64,000 nucleotides of DNA from Nocardia brasiliensis IFM 10847 (lineage in GTDB: Bacteria; Actinomycetota; Actinomycetes; Mycobacteriales; Mycobacteriaceae). Below the pieces are notes generated by a model. It saw only the letters and a program-made list of their open reading frames with translations. It was not told the origin of the DNA and did no database searches. Shown here piece by piece: positions 43,462 through 52,604 of the stretch. A program made the translations under genes and the position numbers. Each line of letters opens with the position of its first letter. Position 1 is the first letter of the stretch. The DNA lies in assembly GCF_000710915.1 (NCBI RefSeq), contig NZ_BAUA01000005.1:1-64000 (forward strand). Reading direction: 5' to 3'.

Positions 43462-43950
43462 TCAGTCTTCGGCGCGTACGACGACACCGTCGTGGTCGCT
43501 GTAGAGCATGTCGCCGGGAACGAAAGTGACACCGCCGAATTCGACGGGGACGTCACGATCGCCCGTGCCGGTCTGGGTGCTCTTGCGCGGGTTGGTGCCG
43601 AGCGCCTTCACCCCGATGTCGAGGGTGCGCAGGATCGCCGAGTCGCGCACCGCGCCGTTGACGATCACGCCTGCCCAGCCGTTGTCCACGCCGCGCCCGG
43701 CGATGATGTCGCCGACCAGCGCGGTGTGCACGCTCGCGCCGCCGTCGACCACCAGCACCTTGCCCTGCCCGGGTTCGCCGAGGGTCTGCTTGACCAACAG
43801 GTTGTCCTGGAAGCAGCGGATGGTGGTGATCCGGCCGGAGAAGGCCGCGCGGCCACCGAACTGGATGAACTGCGTGTCGCAGCTGCGGATCTCGGGGCCG
43901 ATCTCGTCGGCCAGGTCGGCAGTGGCAACAAAGTCCTGGGATTCGGTCAC
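43462..43950 (-). CDS. rraA: RraA-family protein
   Basis: 162 residues with the family core [45 protein letters not shown] and a final DGVVV. In E. coli RraA inhibits RNase E, but this fold also covers 4-hydroxy-4-methyl-2-oxoglutarate/oxaloacetate aldolases. The G-D-x20-R-D catalytic pattern of the aldolases (GDIIAGRG ... RDSA) is visible, so the name reflects family, not proven activity. GTG 43950 is used. Confidence 0.85.
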   Translation of the reverse strand: MTESQDFVATADLADEIGPEIRSCDTQFIQFGGRAAFSGRITTIRCFQDNLLVKQTLGEPGQGKVLVVDGGASVHTALVGDIIAGRGVDNGWAGVIVNGAVRDSAILRTLDIGVKALGTNPRKSTQTGTGDRDVPVEFGGVTFVPGDMLYSDHDGVVVRAED

Positions 43951-44005
43951 GCGCTCAGCTTAAAGGCGGCCGGGGCGGGATTCGCTCCCGGTGTGCCGAG
44001 GGGCG

Positions 44006-44371
44006 CTACCGGTGCCCGTAGCGCAGTTCGTACCTCTCGCGATCGTGTTCGGAGAATTTGGCGTGGTCGGCCAGCTCGGGGTTCAGTCCGTGCTGGACGA
44101 GGCGGAAGCGGCGCCAGACGTAGCTGAGCGCGACGGTGAAGATGACCAGCGGCACGATCATCATCACGATCAACCCGACCTTCAGCGCCATCGGTCCCGG
44201 AAAGAGCAGGACCAGCGCGAAGAACGGGATAACGGGGCCGAGAAACCGGACGAGATAGCGCTCCATGGCCCCGTGTCCGACGAGGTCGTGGATAACCCAC
44301 TCGTGCAGCTCCCCGGGGAGCTCGCGGCCGAGATCGTAGGCGATCCGTTGCCGCATCGTGGGGGTTTTCAT
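44006..44371 (-). CDS. DUF5313-family membrane protein, copy 1
   Basis: 121 residues: an amphipathic start (MRQRIAYDLGRELPGELHEWVIHDLVGHGAMERYLVRFLGP), two hydrophobic segments (about 43-85) and a charged C-terminus LVQHGLNPELADHAKFSEHDRERYELRYGHR. The pattern is that of DUF5313, restricted to mycolic-acid actinobacteria; the function is unknown. It is a clear paralogue of the next gene upstream, 33 bases away. Confidence 0.78.
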   Translation of the reverse strand: MKTPTMRQRIAYDLGRELPGELHEWVIHDLVGHGAMERYLVRFLGPVIPFFALVLLFPGPMALKVGLIVMMIVPLVIFTVALSYVWRRFRLVQHGLNPELADHAKFSEHDRERYELRYGHR

Positions 44372-44404
44372 ACCTTCAGGCTATGCCTGTGGCATTGGTC
44401 ACCG

Positions 44405-44800
44405 CTAGGTTGCTGAGCCGCCGGATTCGGGGCCGCCACGACCGTGTCTGCGTTCGTAGGCGAGCCGTTCGGGCTCGGTGCGCCGCCGCGCGTCCGCGTC
44501 GGCCAGCGCCGGATCGAGACCGTGCTTGATCAGCCGATGACGGCGGTACACGTACATCAGGGCCACCGTGAAGTAGATCAGCGGCAGATACAGCAGCGCC
44601 ATCATCGCCAGCCCCATCCACAGCGGGCCGGGCAACAGCAGGAACAGCGCGAGCACCGGCAGCAGCGGTACCAGGATGCGCAGCAGATAACGCCGCGTCG
44701 CGCCCGGCCCGACCAGATCGTCGCGCACCCAGTCGGTCATCGGCGCGGGCAGCGTGCGGCCCGCGATATAACCGATGCGCTGCACCAGGTTCGGCTTCAT
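44405..44800 (-). CDS. DUF5313-family membrane protein, copy 2
   Basis: 131 residues from ATG 44800. It has the same layout as its neighbour: QRIGYIAGRTLPAPMTDWVRDDLVGPGATRRYLLRILVP, two membrane segments, then RRHRLIKHGLDPALADADARRRTEPERLAYERRHG. Shared positions include the DLVG/GA-x-RRYL-R motif and HGL-P-LAD-A. A tandem duplication that has diverged strongly. An in-frame start at 44860 is possible but weak. Confidence 0.78.
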   Translation of the reverse strand: MKPNLVQRIGYIAGRTLPAPMTDWVRDDLVGPGATRRYLLRILVPLLPVLALFLLLPGPLWMGLAMMALLYLPLIYFTVALMYVYRRHRLIKHGLDPALADADARRRTEPERLAYERRHGRGGPESGGSAT

Positions 44801-44828
44801 CGCTCCAGCATCCCAGCTGGGCCTGCGC

Positions 44829-45308
44829 TCAACGCACCGGCTGATCCGATTCGCCGGCACGGGCGGCGTGGAAGGCGGCGATCTGGGTGATCAGGTTGTG
44901 CGTGGTGTGCTGCACCGCGATCTTCACGAACGGTTCGATGGTCTTGCCGAGCGCGCGTCCGGCCAGTCCGCCGGGCACCCGGTAGTCGACGATCGCGTCG
45001 ACGGTGCACCGCGCGTCGCCCTTGGGATGGAACAGGAAGGTCGATTCGATCTCGAAGCCCTTGATCGACTTCACCGCGATGACCTTGTTCTCCTCCCAGC
45101 GCACCACCTCGATCCGCGATTTCAGCGACGCGGGGCCGAGCTTGATGTGCCCGTCGAAGGCCGCGCCGACGCCGGTCGTCTGCGTGCCGACCGGGGTGAA
45201 GGACTGGATGCCGTGCAGAAAGCGCGGCAGGTTCTGATAGTCGTCGATGTACGCGAACGCGGATTGCGCCGACGCGGCACAGTCCTCGACGATCTTCACT
45301 TCGGTCAT
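44829..45308 (-). CDS. SRPBCC (START-like) family protein
   Basis: 159 residues with the helix-grip fold pattern of polyketide cyclase/dehydrase-like proteins: an N-terminal strand EVKIVEDCAASAQSAFAYIDDYQNLPRFLHGIQSF, repeated strands with GHIKLGPASLKSRIEVVRWEENKVIAVKS, and a long C-terminal helix. It is expected to bind a hydrophobic ligand. It lies just downstream of copD in the same direction with a 49-base gap, and no direct link to copper is evident. Confidence 0.8.
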   Translation of the reverse strand: MTEVKIVEDCAASAQSAFAYIDDYQNLPRFLHGIQSFTPVGTQTTGVGAAFDGHIKLGPASLKSRIEVVRWEENKVIAVKSIKGFEIESTFLFHPKGDARCTVDAIVDYRVPGGLAGRALGKTIEPFVKIAVQHTTHNLITQIAAFHAARAGESDQPVR

Positions 45309-45357
45309 GCCCGAACAGTAACCGGTTCTGCTCTCGGTCGTCCGGTCAGGACCTGGG

Positions 45358-46311
45358 TCACGCGGTGACCGCGAGAGTGGCCGCGAGCCCGAACGCGAGG
45401 GCCATCACGACGACCTCGAGGACCGCCCGGCGCAGCGAGGCGTCGGCGGTCACGCGATGGTCGGCGGCCCGGCCCACCCAGCTGCGCCGCCACCACCAGC
45501 CCAGGCCGAGCAGGCCGAGCAGCACGACGGTTTTCGCGAGCAGGATGCGGCCGTAGCCGGTGTCGAAGAACGGCGTGATCCCGCCGACCTTGATCAGTCC
45601 GTTCAGCAATCCGGTCACCGCGACGAGCACGACCAGCGGCAGTGCCATGGCCGAATATCGGGGCAGCGCAACGGCCCAGGTGCCGCGGGTACGGACCACC
45701 AGTGCGAGCGCGACCAGCAGCCCGAACCAGGCCGCCGCGGCCAGCGCGTGCACCGCGGCCAGCACCGAACCGAACGCGTGCTGGGACATGTGCCCGGTGA
45801 TCGGCCGCAGCGCCAGCGTGACCGCCGCGAAGACGAGCACCAGGTCTGGCGCGGCGATATCGGTGCGCCGGAAGGCCAGCGCCGCGTAGCAGGCGATCGC
45901 GCCCGCGCCGAGCAGGATCGCGATGCCGACCTGACCGCCGCTCACGTCGAGCAGGTAGTCACCGAACGACCCCGCGCCGAGCCCGCTGACCGGCACGCCG
46001 AGCACCTCGGCCGCCTCGGCCACCAGCACCGCGAACTCGGTGCCACACCAGAATCCGGCGAGCACGGCGAGCAGGCGCCACGGCGGCGACAACTTCGCGT
46101 GCACCCGGGGCAGTGCGGCGAGGCCGAGCACCACCGCGCCCGCACCGTCGGCGAGCACCCGGGCCACCGATTGCGCGGCGAACCCGGCGGGCAGGCTCAG
46201 CGCCCAGGCGAGCAGCACGCCGAGCAGTCCGGCCGGGACGATCAACAGCACCGGCCACGGCGCGCCCGCGGTGTCCCGCCGCGCGCCGCCGCCGATCGTC
46301 TTGCCGGTCAC
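45358..46311 (-). CDS. copD: CopD-family copper membrane protein
   Basis: 317 residues with eight to nine hydrophobic segments. The C-terminal CopD domain contains HMSQHAFGSVLAAVHALAAAAWFGLLVAL and FSAMALPLVVLVAVTG-like sequence (RYSAMALPLVVLVAVTGLLNGLIKVG), plus KTVVLLGLLGLGWWWRR. It probably moves copper or holds it for export or use, taking it from CopC. GTG 46311 overlaps the copC stop (GTGA); longer starts run into copC and are rejected. Confidence 0.85.
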   Translation of the reverse strand: MTGKTIGGGARRDTAGAPWPVLLIVPAGLLGVLLAWALSLPAGFAAQSVARVLADGAGAVVLGLAALPRVHAKLSPPWRLLAVLAGFWCGTEFAVLVAEAAEVLGVPVSGLGAGSFGDYLLDVSGGQVGIAILLGAGAIACYAALAFRRTDIAAPDLVLVFAAVTLALRPITGHMSQHAFGSVLAAVHALAAAAWFGLLVALALVVRTRGTWAVALPRYSAMALPLVVLVAVTGLLNGLIKVGGITPFFDTGYGRILLAKTVVLLGLLGLGWWWRRSWVGRAADHRVTADASLRRAVLEVVVMALAFGLAATLAVTA

Positions 46312-46850
46312 TGTCGTGTTTTCCGGCTCCTGCCGCCGAACAGGGCGAACGCGAGCCCGCCGCCGAACAGCACGACGGCGCCGACGATGAAGACCCACAG
46401 CGGCACGCCGCCGGACTCCTCCTCATCCGAATTGCCGTTCTTGGCACCGGGTTTGGGCCCGGGGACACCGTTGCCCGCCTTGCTGAGCGTGAACTGCCGC
46501 TTGCCGCTGACCGGGTGGCCGTCGGCGGAGGTCACCCGGTAGGCGACGGTGTACACCCCGGCCGGGCCGAGTTCGCCCACCGGCACGCTGACGGTGTTGC
46601 CCTCGACCGTCGGCTCGCCCTTGGACCACAGGTTGCCGTCCGGCCCGACCACGGTGAGCGACGGATAGTTGGGCTGCAACGCCTCGTTGAAGGTGATGCT
46701 GACCCGGGCGGGGCCCGCCTCGACCGTCGCGCCGTCCTCCGGCACGCTGCCGGTCGGGGCGGAATGCGCGGCCGCGGTTCCCGTTGCGGCCAGGCCGAAT
46801 CCGAGGAGGAACAGTCCCGCGACGAGCGCGGTGAGCAGTCGGCGGGTCAC
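46308..46850 (-). CDS. copC: CopC-family copper-binding protein, membrane-anchored
   Basis: 180 residues from GTG 46850. The signal peptide (about 1-31) would leave His as the first mature residue (AHSAPTGSVPEDGATV), and TSADGHPVSGKRQF supplies the Asp and His of the copper brace. A CopC beta-barrel (about 32-125) is followed by a Gly/Asn/Glu linker and a C-terminal membrane helix (VPLWVFIVGAVVLFGGGLAFALF) with a basic end. It overlaps both ycnI and copD by four bases. Confidence 0.9.
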   Translation of the reverse strand: MTRRLLTALVAGLFLLGFGLAATGTAAAHSAPTGSVPEDGATVEAGPARVSITFNEALQPNYPSLTVVGPDGNLWSKGEPTVEGNTVSVPVGELGPAGVYTVAYRVTSADGHPVSGKRQFTLSKAGNGVPGPKPGAKNGNSDEEESGGVPLWVFIVGAVVLFGGGLAFALFGGRSRKTRQ

Positions 46851-47500
46851 GACTGCCGGGCCCGGATCACGTTGCCGAGGCCGAGCGCGACGCCGAGCAG
46901 GCCCAGCGCCAGCCCGATGCCGCCGAGCCAGCGCGCGGTGTTGTCGGTGTCGTCGACGGGACGGTCCGCGCTCGCGGTGTCGACGCTGTGATCGTCGGTC
47001 GCCTTGCCCTTGGCCAGGGGGAGCGACGGTGCCGGATGTTCGGGCTCGGCACCGTTTTCGCCCGCCGGCTGGTCCCACGCGACGACCTTGCCGTCGCTGT
47101 AGGTCTGCTTGGTCGGGAAGCTGACGGTCTCCTGCTTCGGCAGCGGCCCGACCGAGACGGCGAAGCGCTGGAACTGGCCGGGGCCGACGCCCGGGTTGCC
47201 CGGCTCCGCGGTCCAGGTGATCGCGGTGATCTCGGCCTTCTCGTTCTTCTCGACCTTGGCCGACCAGCCCGGAATCGGTTCGGTGCGTGCGCTTTTCAGG
47301 TTGGGCACGGTGACGGTCAGCGCGGTGGTGCTCGCGGTCTCGGATTCGGTGGGCACCCGGAAGGTGGCCACCGCGTAGGAGCCCTGCTGGGCGCCCGGCG
47401 AGTCGACGGTGACGTGCGCGGCGGCGCTACCGCAGGCCAGCAGCGCGAACGTGGCGGCGGCAGCGGCGGTGCCGGTGGCGCGCGAAATCGAACGGTACAT
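46847..47500 (-). CDS. ycnI: YcnI (DUF1775) copper chaperone-like protein
   Basis: 217 residues. The signal peptide ends so that His is the mature N-terminus (AHVTVDSPGAQQGSYAV), the known YcnI copper site with a conserved Trp (ITWTAEPG). The DUF1775 beta-sandwich (about 29-155) carries ATFRVPTESETASTTALTVTVP and ends near TYSDGKVVAWDQP. A Pro-rich linker and a C-terminal membrane helix (about 190-212) follow. First of three genes joined by four-base overlaps. Confidence 0.9.
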   Translation of the reverse strand: MYRSISRATGTAAAAATFALLACGSAAAHVTVDSPGAQQGSYAVATFRVPTESETASTTALTVTVPNLKSARTEPIPGWSAKVEKNEKAEITAITWTAEPGNPGVGPGQFQRFAVSVGPLPKQETVSFPTKQTYSDGKVVAWDQPAGENGAEPEHPAPSLPLAKGKATDDHSVDTASADRPVDDTDNTARWLGGIGLALGLLGVALGLGNVIRARQS

Positions 47501-47538
47501 GGAAAGTCTTTCTGTCCGAGGGGGAGTGGTGCGGCGGG

Positions 47539-48063
47539 TCAGGCGGGCACCGGTGGCGCGCGCGGGCCGATCGCCCCGTTCGGAGTGCAGTGATAGTGCG
47601 GGAGACCAGGATTGGACCAGAGCGCCGGGCCCGCGACGCGCACCGGGCGCGGTGCGGCGAGGACCGCGCGTACCGCGCCGGAGACCGCGGCGTAGAGCCG
47701 CTCGGCGGTCGTGATCAGTGCGGCGCAACCGACGGTGGCCACCGCGTGCGCGACGAGCATCCACCCGGTGGGCAGGACGGGGACCGCGGTCGTCGCGGTG
47801 GTGTGTTCGTGGCCGATCAGGCCGGACAACACGACATGACTCACGAGCTGCCCGAGGCCGAGCAAGGTGAGCACCGCGGCGGGCCCGGCCGCGAGTCTCG
47901 CTGCCGCACATCCCGTTACCGCGGCTGCCAGCAGTACCAGCGCCGACTCCGCCGAACCCGGCAGGCCACCGCCGGCCACGCCGTGCGCGGCGATCGCGAG
48001 CACGGCGACCAGCACACCGACCAGGCCTGCGCGGAGGTGGCCGCTGGTCGGTGACTCGGACAT
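47539..48063 (-). CDS. Membrane protein with His-rich segments, copper locus
   Basis: 174 residues with about four membrane helices (17-35, 40-62, 65-85, 100-120). An intermembrane stretch LIGHEHTTATT and a C-terminal tail HYHCTPNG carry potential metal ligands. It is 38 bases upstream of ycnI in the same direction, so a role in copper handling is plausible but not shown. No named family recognised. Confidence 0.72.
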   Translation of the reverse strand: MSESPTSGHLRAGLVGVLVAVLAIAAHGVAGGGLPGSAESALVLLAAAVTGCAAARLAAGPAAVLTLLGLGQLVSHVVLSGLIGHEHTTATTAVPVLPTGWMLVAHAVATVGCAALITTAERLYAAVSGAVRAVLAAPRPVRVAGPALWSNPGLPHYHCTPNGAIGPRAPPVPA

Positions 48064-48074
48064 CGCGAAAGGGG

Positions 48075-48719
48075 TCAGCGCACGCCGAGGCGGGCCAGTA
48101 CGTCGGACTCGACCTGGGACAGCTCCTCGGAGATGGAGGCGTGCACCGTGCGGCGGCGCGGCGCGGGCATCTGCTCGGCGGTCTGCACCGCGGTGGCCAG
48201 GCTGTCCAGGCGGGCCTGGGTCGAGGCGACGAACTTCTGCGTGTCGCCCTTGTCCTTGCCGTCCTGCGCGCCGACCTTGCCAAGGGCCGCTTCGGTATTC
48301 GCGATCCGGGCCTGCAACCGGGCGCCGTGGCCGGCGAAGTCGCCGAGCTGCTCGATGCCGATGCCGAGCTGCTGGGCCTTACGGACGTCGAGCTGGCCGC
48401 GCACGAAGGTCGCGGCCCGGTAGGCCAGCGGCGCGAGCACCGGGATCAGCACCCGGGCCACGCCGAGGTACTTCTTGACCTGGCTCGCGCTGAACAGTTC
48501 GCGCTCGGCCCGGGCCGCCACCTTCAGCGCGGCTTTCTCCTCCGCCTGCAGCGCGGAGATCTGGGCCTTGGCCACCTTGCGCTGGGTACGGGCCTCCGCG
48601 CGGCGGGCCTTCCGGTCGTTCTTGGCGACCAGTTTGGCCTCCAGACCGGCCTTGTGCTTGAGGGCTTTCGCCTCGGCCCTGCGGCTCGGCCGCCGCTTGC
48701 GCTTCGTGAACAACCCCAT
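48075..48719 (-). CDS. DUF6474-family protein
   Basis: 214 residues from ATG 48719, which has GGAGGG at six bases; an in-frame start 30 bases upstream is rejected. A very basic N-terminus (MGLFTKRKRRPSRRAEAKALKHK) leads into a long helical segment (about 20-90) and one hydrophobic stretch (about 88-108, LGVARVLIPVLAPLAYRAATFV). A second coiled region ends in SISEELSQVESDVLARLGVR. The family is confined to actinobacteria; the function is unknown. Eleven bases separate it from the next gene downstream. Confidence 0.75.
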   Translation of the reverse strand: MGLFTKRKRRPSRRAEAKALKHKAGLEAKLVAKNDRKARRAEARTQRKVAKAQISALQAEEKAALKVAARAERELFSASQVKKYLGVARVLIPVLAPLAYRAATFVRGQLDVRKAQQLGIGIEQLGDFAGHGARLQARIANTEAALGKVGAQDGKDKGDTQKFVASTQARLDSLATAVQTAEQMPAPRRRTVHASISEELSQVESDVLARLGVR

Positions 48720-48883
48720 CGAAGGCCCTCCGTCATGCTGGTTTGCCATGGCAGTACGACGCCGGGGAAAGCCCGTCCGCCCATGTCACACGGTTTGTCC
48801 ATACCCTATCGGTTCCACTGCGACAGTTAAGAGCGTAGGGCCTCGCTCCCGGTACCGAAGGCAAGTGGGGAGCGGATCGAAAC

Positions 48884-50632
48884 GTGCCCGTGCGCACGGG
48901 GTTCGTGGGTTTGTCGGGGGGAGGGACCATACTGCATTACGTGGATTCGGGCATCGGTGACCGGGAAGGTCGCAAGCACAACGGCATGGCCGTGGAACGG
49001 CCGGCCGGTGTCGCGGATGCGCCGACCCCCTTCATCGACGCGCGAGCGCTGATCGGTTGCCGCCACCGGCTGCATCTGGACGCGGCCCATCCTGGGGCGT
49101 TGACGAACGTCAGCGAAGACCCGGGCGTGCGGCAGCGCCGCGAGGCCGCCACCGCGCATCGACTCCGCGTGCGGGACGCGTTGATCGCGGCGGATCCGGA
49201 CGGCTGGGTGGTCATCGATCCGACGCTGCGGGCGTCCGAACGGGCCGCGGCCACCATGCAGGCGTGTGCCGCCGGCGTGCGCCACATCTGGGGCGCCCTG
49301 CTACCGCAGGAACCGGAGACCGGCCGGCGCGGCGGCTCGGAGATCCTGCTGCACGACGCCGACCGCGGCGGGTACATCCCGGTGATCGTGGTGAACCACA
49401 AGGTGACCGACCCACGCCAGCCCGAGCCCGCCGATTTCCACCCGACCACCTCGGATCCGTATCACTGGGATCCGCAACCGGATCGGCACCGCAAACTACG
49501 CCAGCAGCCGCGCGATCAGCAGCGCCTCGCGCACCTCTACCGGATGTTGCAGCGGCACGGCCTGGCCAGCCCCGCCCTGGTCGGCGGCGTGATCGGCTAC
49601 CACTTCGACCGCATCCTCGTGCACGACCTCGGGCCCATCCTGGCCGACTACGACCAGCGCTATGCCGACCGGGTCGCGGTGGTCCGCGGCGAGCTGCCGA
49701 CGGTGCCGTCCAAGGTGCCCGAGTGCCGGCAGTGCCCGTGGTGGACGCGCAGTATCGAGGGGCCGAGCTGCGAGGGCTGGCTCATCGAACACCGCGACGT
49801 CAGCCTGGTCGCGCCCGGTTCCCGCGCCGAGGTGCTGCGCAGGCACGACGTGCAGACCATCGACGATCTGGCGAGCTGGACTGGCGAGGACCCGGACGAC
49901 TGGCAGCACGGCCCGTTCGACGAGGCGGTGGTCACCGCCCGGGCCTGGATCGCGGGGGCACCGCTGGTGCGCCGGGTGCACTCGGTGCGGGTGCAGCGGG
50001 CCGACGTCGAGGTCGACGTGGATCTGGAGAGCTTCCAGGAGTACGGCGCGTACCTGTGGGGCACGCTGCTCGACGGGGTGTACCGCCCGTTCGTCACCTG
50101 GGACCCGCTGCCCACCGAGGACGAGGGCCGCTCCTTCGGCGAGTTCTGGACCTGGCTGATGACGGTGCGCGCGGAAACCAGGGCGCACGGGAAAACCTTT
50201 GCCGCCTATTGCTATTCGCGCACCGCCGAGGACAAGTGGCTGTACGAGTCGGCGCGCCGGTTCGCGGGCAGGCCCGGCGTGCCGACGGTGGACCAGGTGC
50301 GCGCGTTCGTGGACGGGCCGGAGTGGGTGGACATGTTCCAAGCCGTGTCCGACCAGTTCATCTGCCCGAACGGCAAGGGGCTCAAGAAGATCGCGCCGGT
50401 CGCGGGCTTCGCCTGGCGCGACGCCGAGGCGGGCGGCGAGGCGTCGATGAGCTGGTATCGGCTGGCCGTCGGCTACGAGGACGCGCCGGACCTGTCCCAG
50501 CGCACCCGTTTGCTGGAGTACAACGAGGACGACGTGCGCGCCACCCAGGTACTGCGCGAATGGATGTCGAATCGGGCCGACCTGGAGGTTCCTGGCCTAG
50601 AGGATTTCGGGAGACGTACTATCGCGACGTGA
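48884..50632 (+). CDS. TM0106-family RecB-like nuclease
   Basis: 582 residues. The N-terminal half is a PD-(D/E)XK nuclease-like domain with FIDARALIGCRHRLHLDA, an acidic strand (GGYIPVIVVNHKV) and a Cys set (C58, CRQCPWW, PSCEGW) fitting a Fe-S-stabilised RecB-type fold. The C-terminal half (about 330-575) is an RNase H-like exonuclease domain (VDVDLESFQEYGAYLWGTLL ... YNEDDVRATQVLREWM). The role is presumably DNA repair or processing, undefined. The start is uncertain: GTG 48884 or a later ATG at 48986. Its TGA overlaps the htpG GTG. Confidence 0.84.
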   Translation: MPVRTGFVGLSGGGTILHYVDSGIGDREGRKHNGMAVERPAGVADAPTPFIDARALIGCRHRLHLDAAHPGALTNVSEDPGVRQRREAATAHRLRVRDALIAADPDGWVVIDPTLRASERAAATMQACAAGVRHIWGALLPQEPETGRRGGSEILLHDADRGGYIPVIVVNHKVTDPRQPEPADFHPTTSDPYHWDPQPDRHRKLRQQPRDQQRLAHLYRMLQRHGLASPALVGGVIGYHFDRILVHDLGPILADYDQRYADRVAVVRGELPTVPSKVPECRQCPWWTRSIEGPSCEGWLIEHRDVSLVAPGSRAEVLRRHDVQTIDDLASWTGEDPDDWQHGPFDEAVVTARAWIAGAPLVRRVHSVRVQRADVEVDVDLESFQEYGAYLWGTLLDGVYRPFVTWDPLPTEDEGRSFGEFWTWLMTVRAETRAHGKTFAAYCYSRTAEDKWLYESARRFAGRPGVPTVDQVRAFVDGPEWVDMFQAVSDQFICPNGKGLKKIAPVAGFAWRDAEAGGEASMSWYRLAVGYEDAPDLSQRTRLLEYNEDDVRATQVLREWMSNRADLEVPGLEDFGRRTIAT

Positions 50633-52587
50633 CAGAGCACGTCGAACAACTCGAGTTCCAGGCAGAAACCCATCAGCTGCTCGAGCTGATGATCCATTCG
50701 GTCTACTCCAACAAGGACACCTTCCTGCGGGAGCTGATCTCGAATTCCTCCGACGCGCTGGACAAGCTGCGGCTGGAGTCCTTCCGGGACAAGGATCTGC
50801 ACGTCGACACGTCCGACCTCCACATCGAGCTGGCGGTGGACAAGGACAACCGGATCCTGACCGTTCGAGACAACGGCATCGGCATGTCCCGCGCCGAGGT
50901 GGTCGACCTGATCGGCACCCTGGCCAAGTCCGGCACCGCCGAGCTGCGCAAGAAGCTCAACGAGGCGAAGTCCGAGGCCGCGGCCGAGGAGCTGATCGGC
51001 CAATTCGGCATCGGCTTCTACTCGACCTTCATGGTCGCCGACAAGGTCACGCTGACCACCCGGCGCGCAGGGGAGACCGAAGGCACCCGGTGGGAATCCG
51101 CCGCCGGCAGCTCGACCTACACCATCGAAACCCTCGACGAGGCCCCGCAGGGCACCGCGGTATCGCTGCACCTGAAGCCCGCCGACGAGGAAGACCACCT
51201 TTTCGACTACACCCAGGAGTGGAAGCTCCGGGAGATCGTCAAGAAGTACTCCGACTTCATCGCGTGGCCGATCCGCATGCAGGTGGAGCGGACCGTCACC
51301 GAGGGGGAGGGTGAGGAGAAGTCCGAGAAGACCATCCTCGAGGACCAGACCCTCAACTCCATGAAGGCGTTGTGGACCCGCCCGAAGAGCGAGGTCAGCG
51401 ACGAGGAGTACAAGGAGTTCTACAAGCACGTCAGCCACGCCTGGGACGATCCACTGGAGATCATCCCGATGAAGGCGGAGGGCACCTTCGAATATCAGGC
51501 GCTGCTGTTCTTGCCCTCGCAGGCGCCGTTCGACCTGTTCACCCGCGAGCACAAGCGCGGCGTGCAGCTCTACGTCAAGCGGGTGTTCATCATGGACAAC
51601 TGCGAAGAGCTGATGCCGGAGTACCTGCGCTTCGTCAAGGGTGTGGTGGACGCGCAGGACCTGTCGCTCAACGTGTCCCGCGAGATCCTGCAGCAGGACC
51701 GCCAGATCCAGATGATCCGCAAGCGGCTGGTCAAGAAGGTGCTGTCCACGGTCAAGGAGTTGCAGAGCGCCGAGGACCAGGGCAAGTACCAGACCTTCTG
51801 GCGTGAATTCGGCCGGGTGCTCAAGGAGGGTCTGCTCGGCGATTTCGACAACCGCGAGACCATCCTGCAGGTGTCGTCGTTCGCTTCGACGAACTCCGAG
51901 TCCGAGCTGACCACCCTCGCCCAGTACGTCGAGCGGATGCCCGAGGGCCAGGACGCGATCTACTACATGACCGGCGAATCCCGGCAGCAGATCGAAAGCT
52001 CGCCGCACATGGAGGCTTTCAAGGCCAAGGGCCGCGAGGTGCTGATCCTGACCGACCCGGTGGACGAGATGTGGGTCGGCTCGGTGCCGGACTTCGACGG
52101 CAAGCCGTTCACCTCGATCGCCAAGGGCGAGGTCGACTTGGAGTCCGAGGAGGAGAAGAAGGCCTCCGAGGCGCTGCGCGAACAGCAGGACAAGGATTTC
52201 GCCGAGGTGCTCACCTGGCTCGGCAAGACCCTGGACGAGAACATCAAGGAGGTGCGCCTCACCAACCGGCTCACCACCTCGCCCGCCTGCCTCGTCGGCG
52301 ATGTCTTCGACTTCACCCCGATGCTGGAGCGGATGTACCGGGCGTCCGGGCAGGCGCTGCCGGAGTCCAAGCGGATTCTGGAACTCAACCCGACGCATCC
52401 GCTGGTCACCGGCCTGCGGGACGCGTACGACACGCGCAAGGAGGACGCGGACGCGGGCAAGGTGCCCGAGCTGACCGAGACCGCCGAATTGCTGTACGGC
52501 ACCGCCGTGCTGGCCGAAGGCGGCGAGCTGAAGGATCCGGCGCGGTTCGCGCACATCCTCACCGATCGGCTCACCCGCACCCTCTGA
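50629..52587 (+). CDS. htpG: Molecular chaperone HtpG (Hsp90)
   Basis: ATP-dependent Hsp90 chaperone, 652 residues, normal length. N-terminal GHKL ATPase motifs are ELISNSSDALDKLRLES (Glu and Asn), VRDNGIGMSRAEV and GQFGIGFYSTFMVADKVTL. The middle-domain catalytic Arg is in DLSLNVSREILQQDR. The C-terminal dimerisation region ends at LTRTL. GTG 50629 overlaps the nuclease stop (GTGA) and gives the family start MTEHVEQLEFQAET, so the two are translationally coupled. Confidence 0.96.
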   Translation: MTEHVEQLEFQAETHQLLELMIHSVYSNKDTFLRELISNSSDALDKLRLESFRDKDLHVDTSDLHIELAVDKDNRILTVRDNGIGMSRAEVVDLIGTLAKSGTAELRKKLNEAKSEAAAEELIGQFGIGFYSTFMVADKVTLTTRRAGETEGTRWESAAGSSTYTIETLDEAPQGTAVSLHLKPADEEDHLFDYTQEWKLREIVKKYSDFIAWPIRMQVERTVTEGEGEEKSEKTILEDQTLNSMKALWTRPKSEVSDEEYKEFYKHVSHAWDDPLEIIPMKAEGTFEYQALLFLPSQAPFDLFTREHKRGVQLYVKRVFIMDNCEELMPEYLRFVKGVVDAQDLSLNVSREILQQDRQIQMIRKRLVKKVLSTVKELQSAEDQGKYQTFWREFGRVLKEGLLGDFDNRETILQVSSFASTNSESELTTLAQYVERMPEGQDAIYYMTGESRQQIESSPHMEAFKAKGREVLILTDPVDEMWVGSVPDFDGKPFTSIAKGEVDLESEEEKKASEALREQQDKDFAEVLTWLGKTLDENIKEVRLTNRLTTSPACLVGDVFDFTPMLERMYRASGQALPESKRILELNPTHPLVTGLRDAYDTRKEDADAGKVPELTETAELLYGTAVLAEGGELKDPARFAHILTDRLTRTL

Positions 52588-52604
52588 GTTCACTTCGCGC
52601 ACAC

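Noticed and set aside
43462..43950. Firm assignment of RraA as an RNase E inhibitor
   Set aside because: The family also includes aldolases and the aldolase-like residues are visible, so only the family name is used.
46851..48283. Long in-frame extension upstream of ycnI
   Set aside because: It runs antiparallel in composition through two other genes. The signal peptide at 47500 defines the true start.
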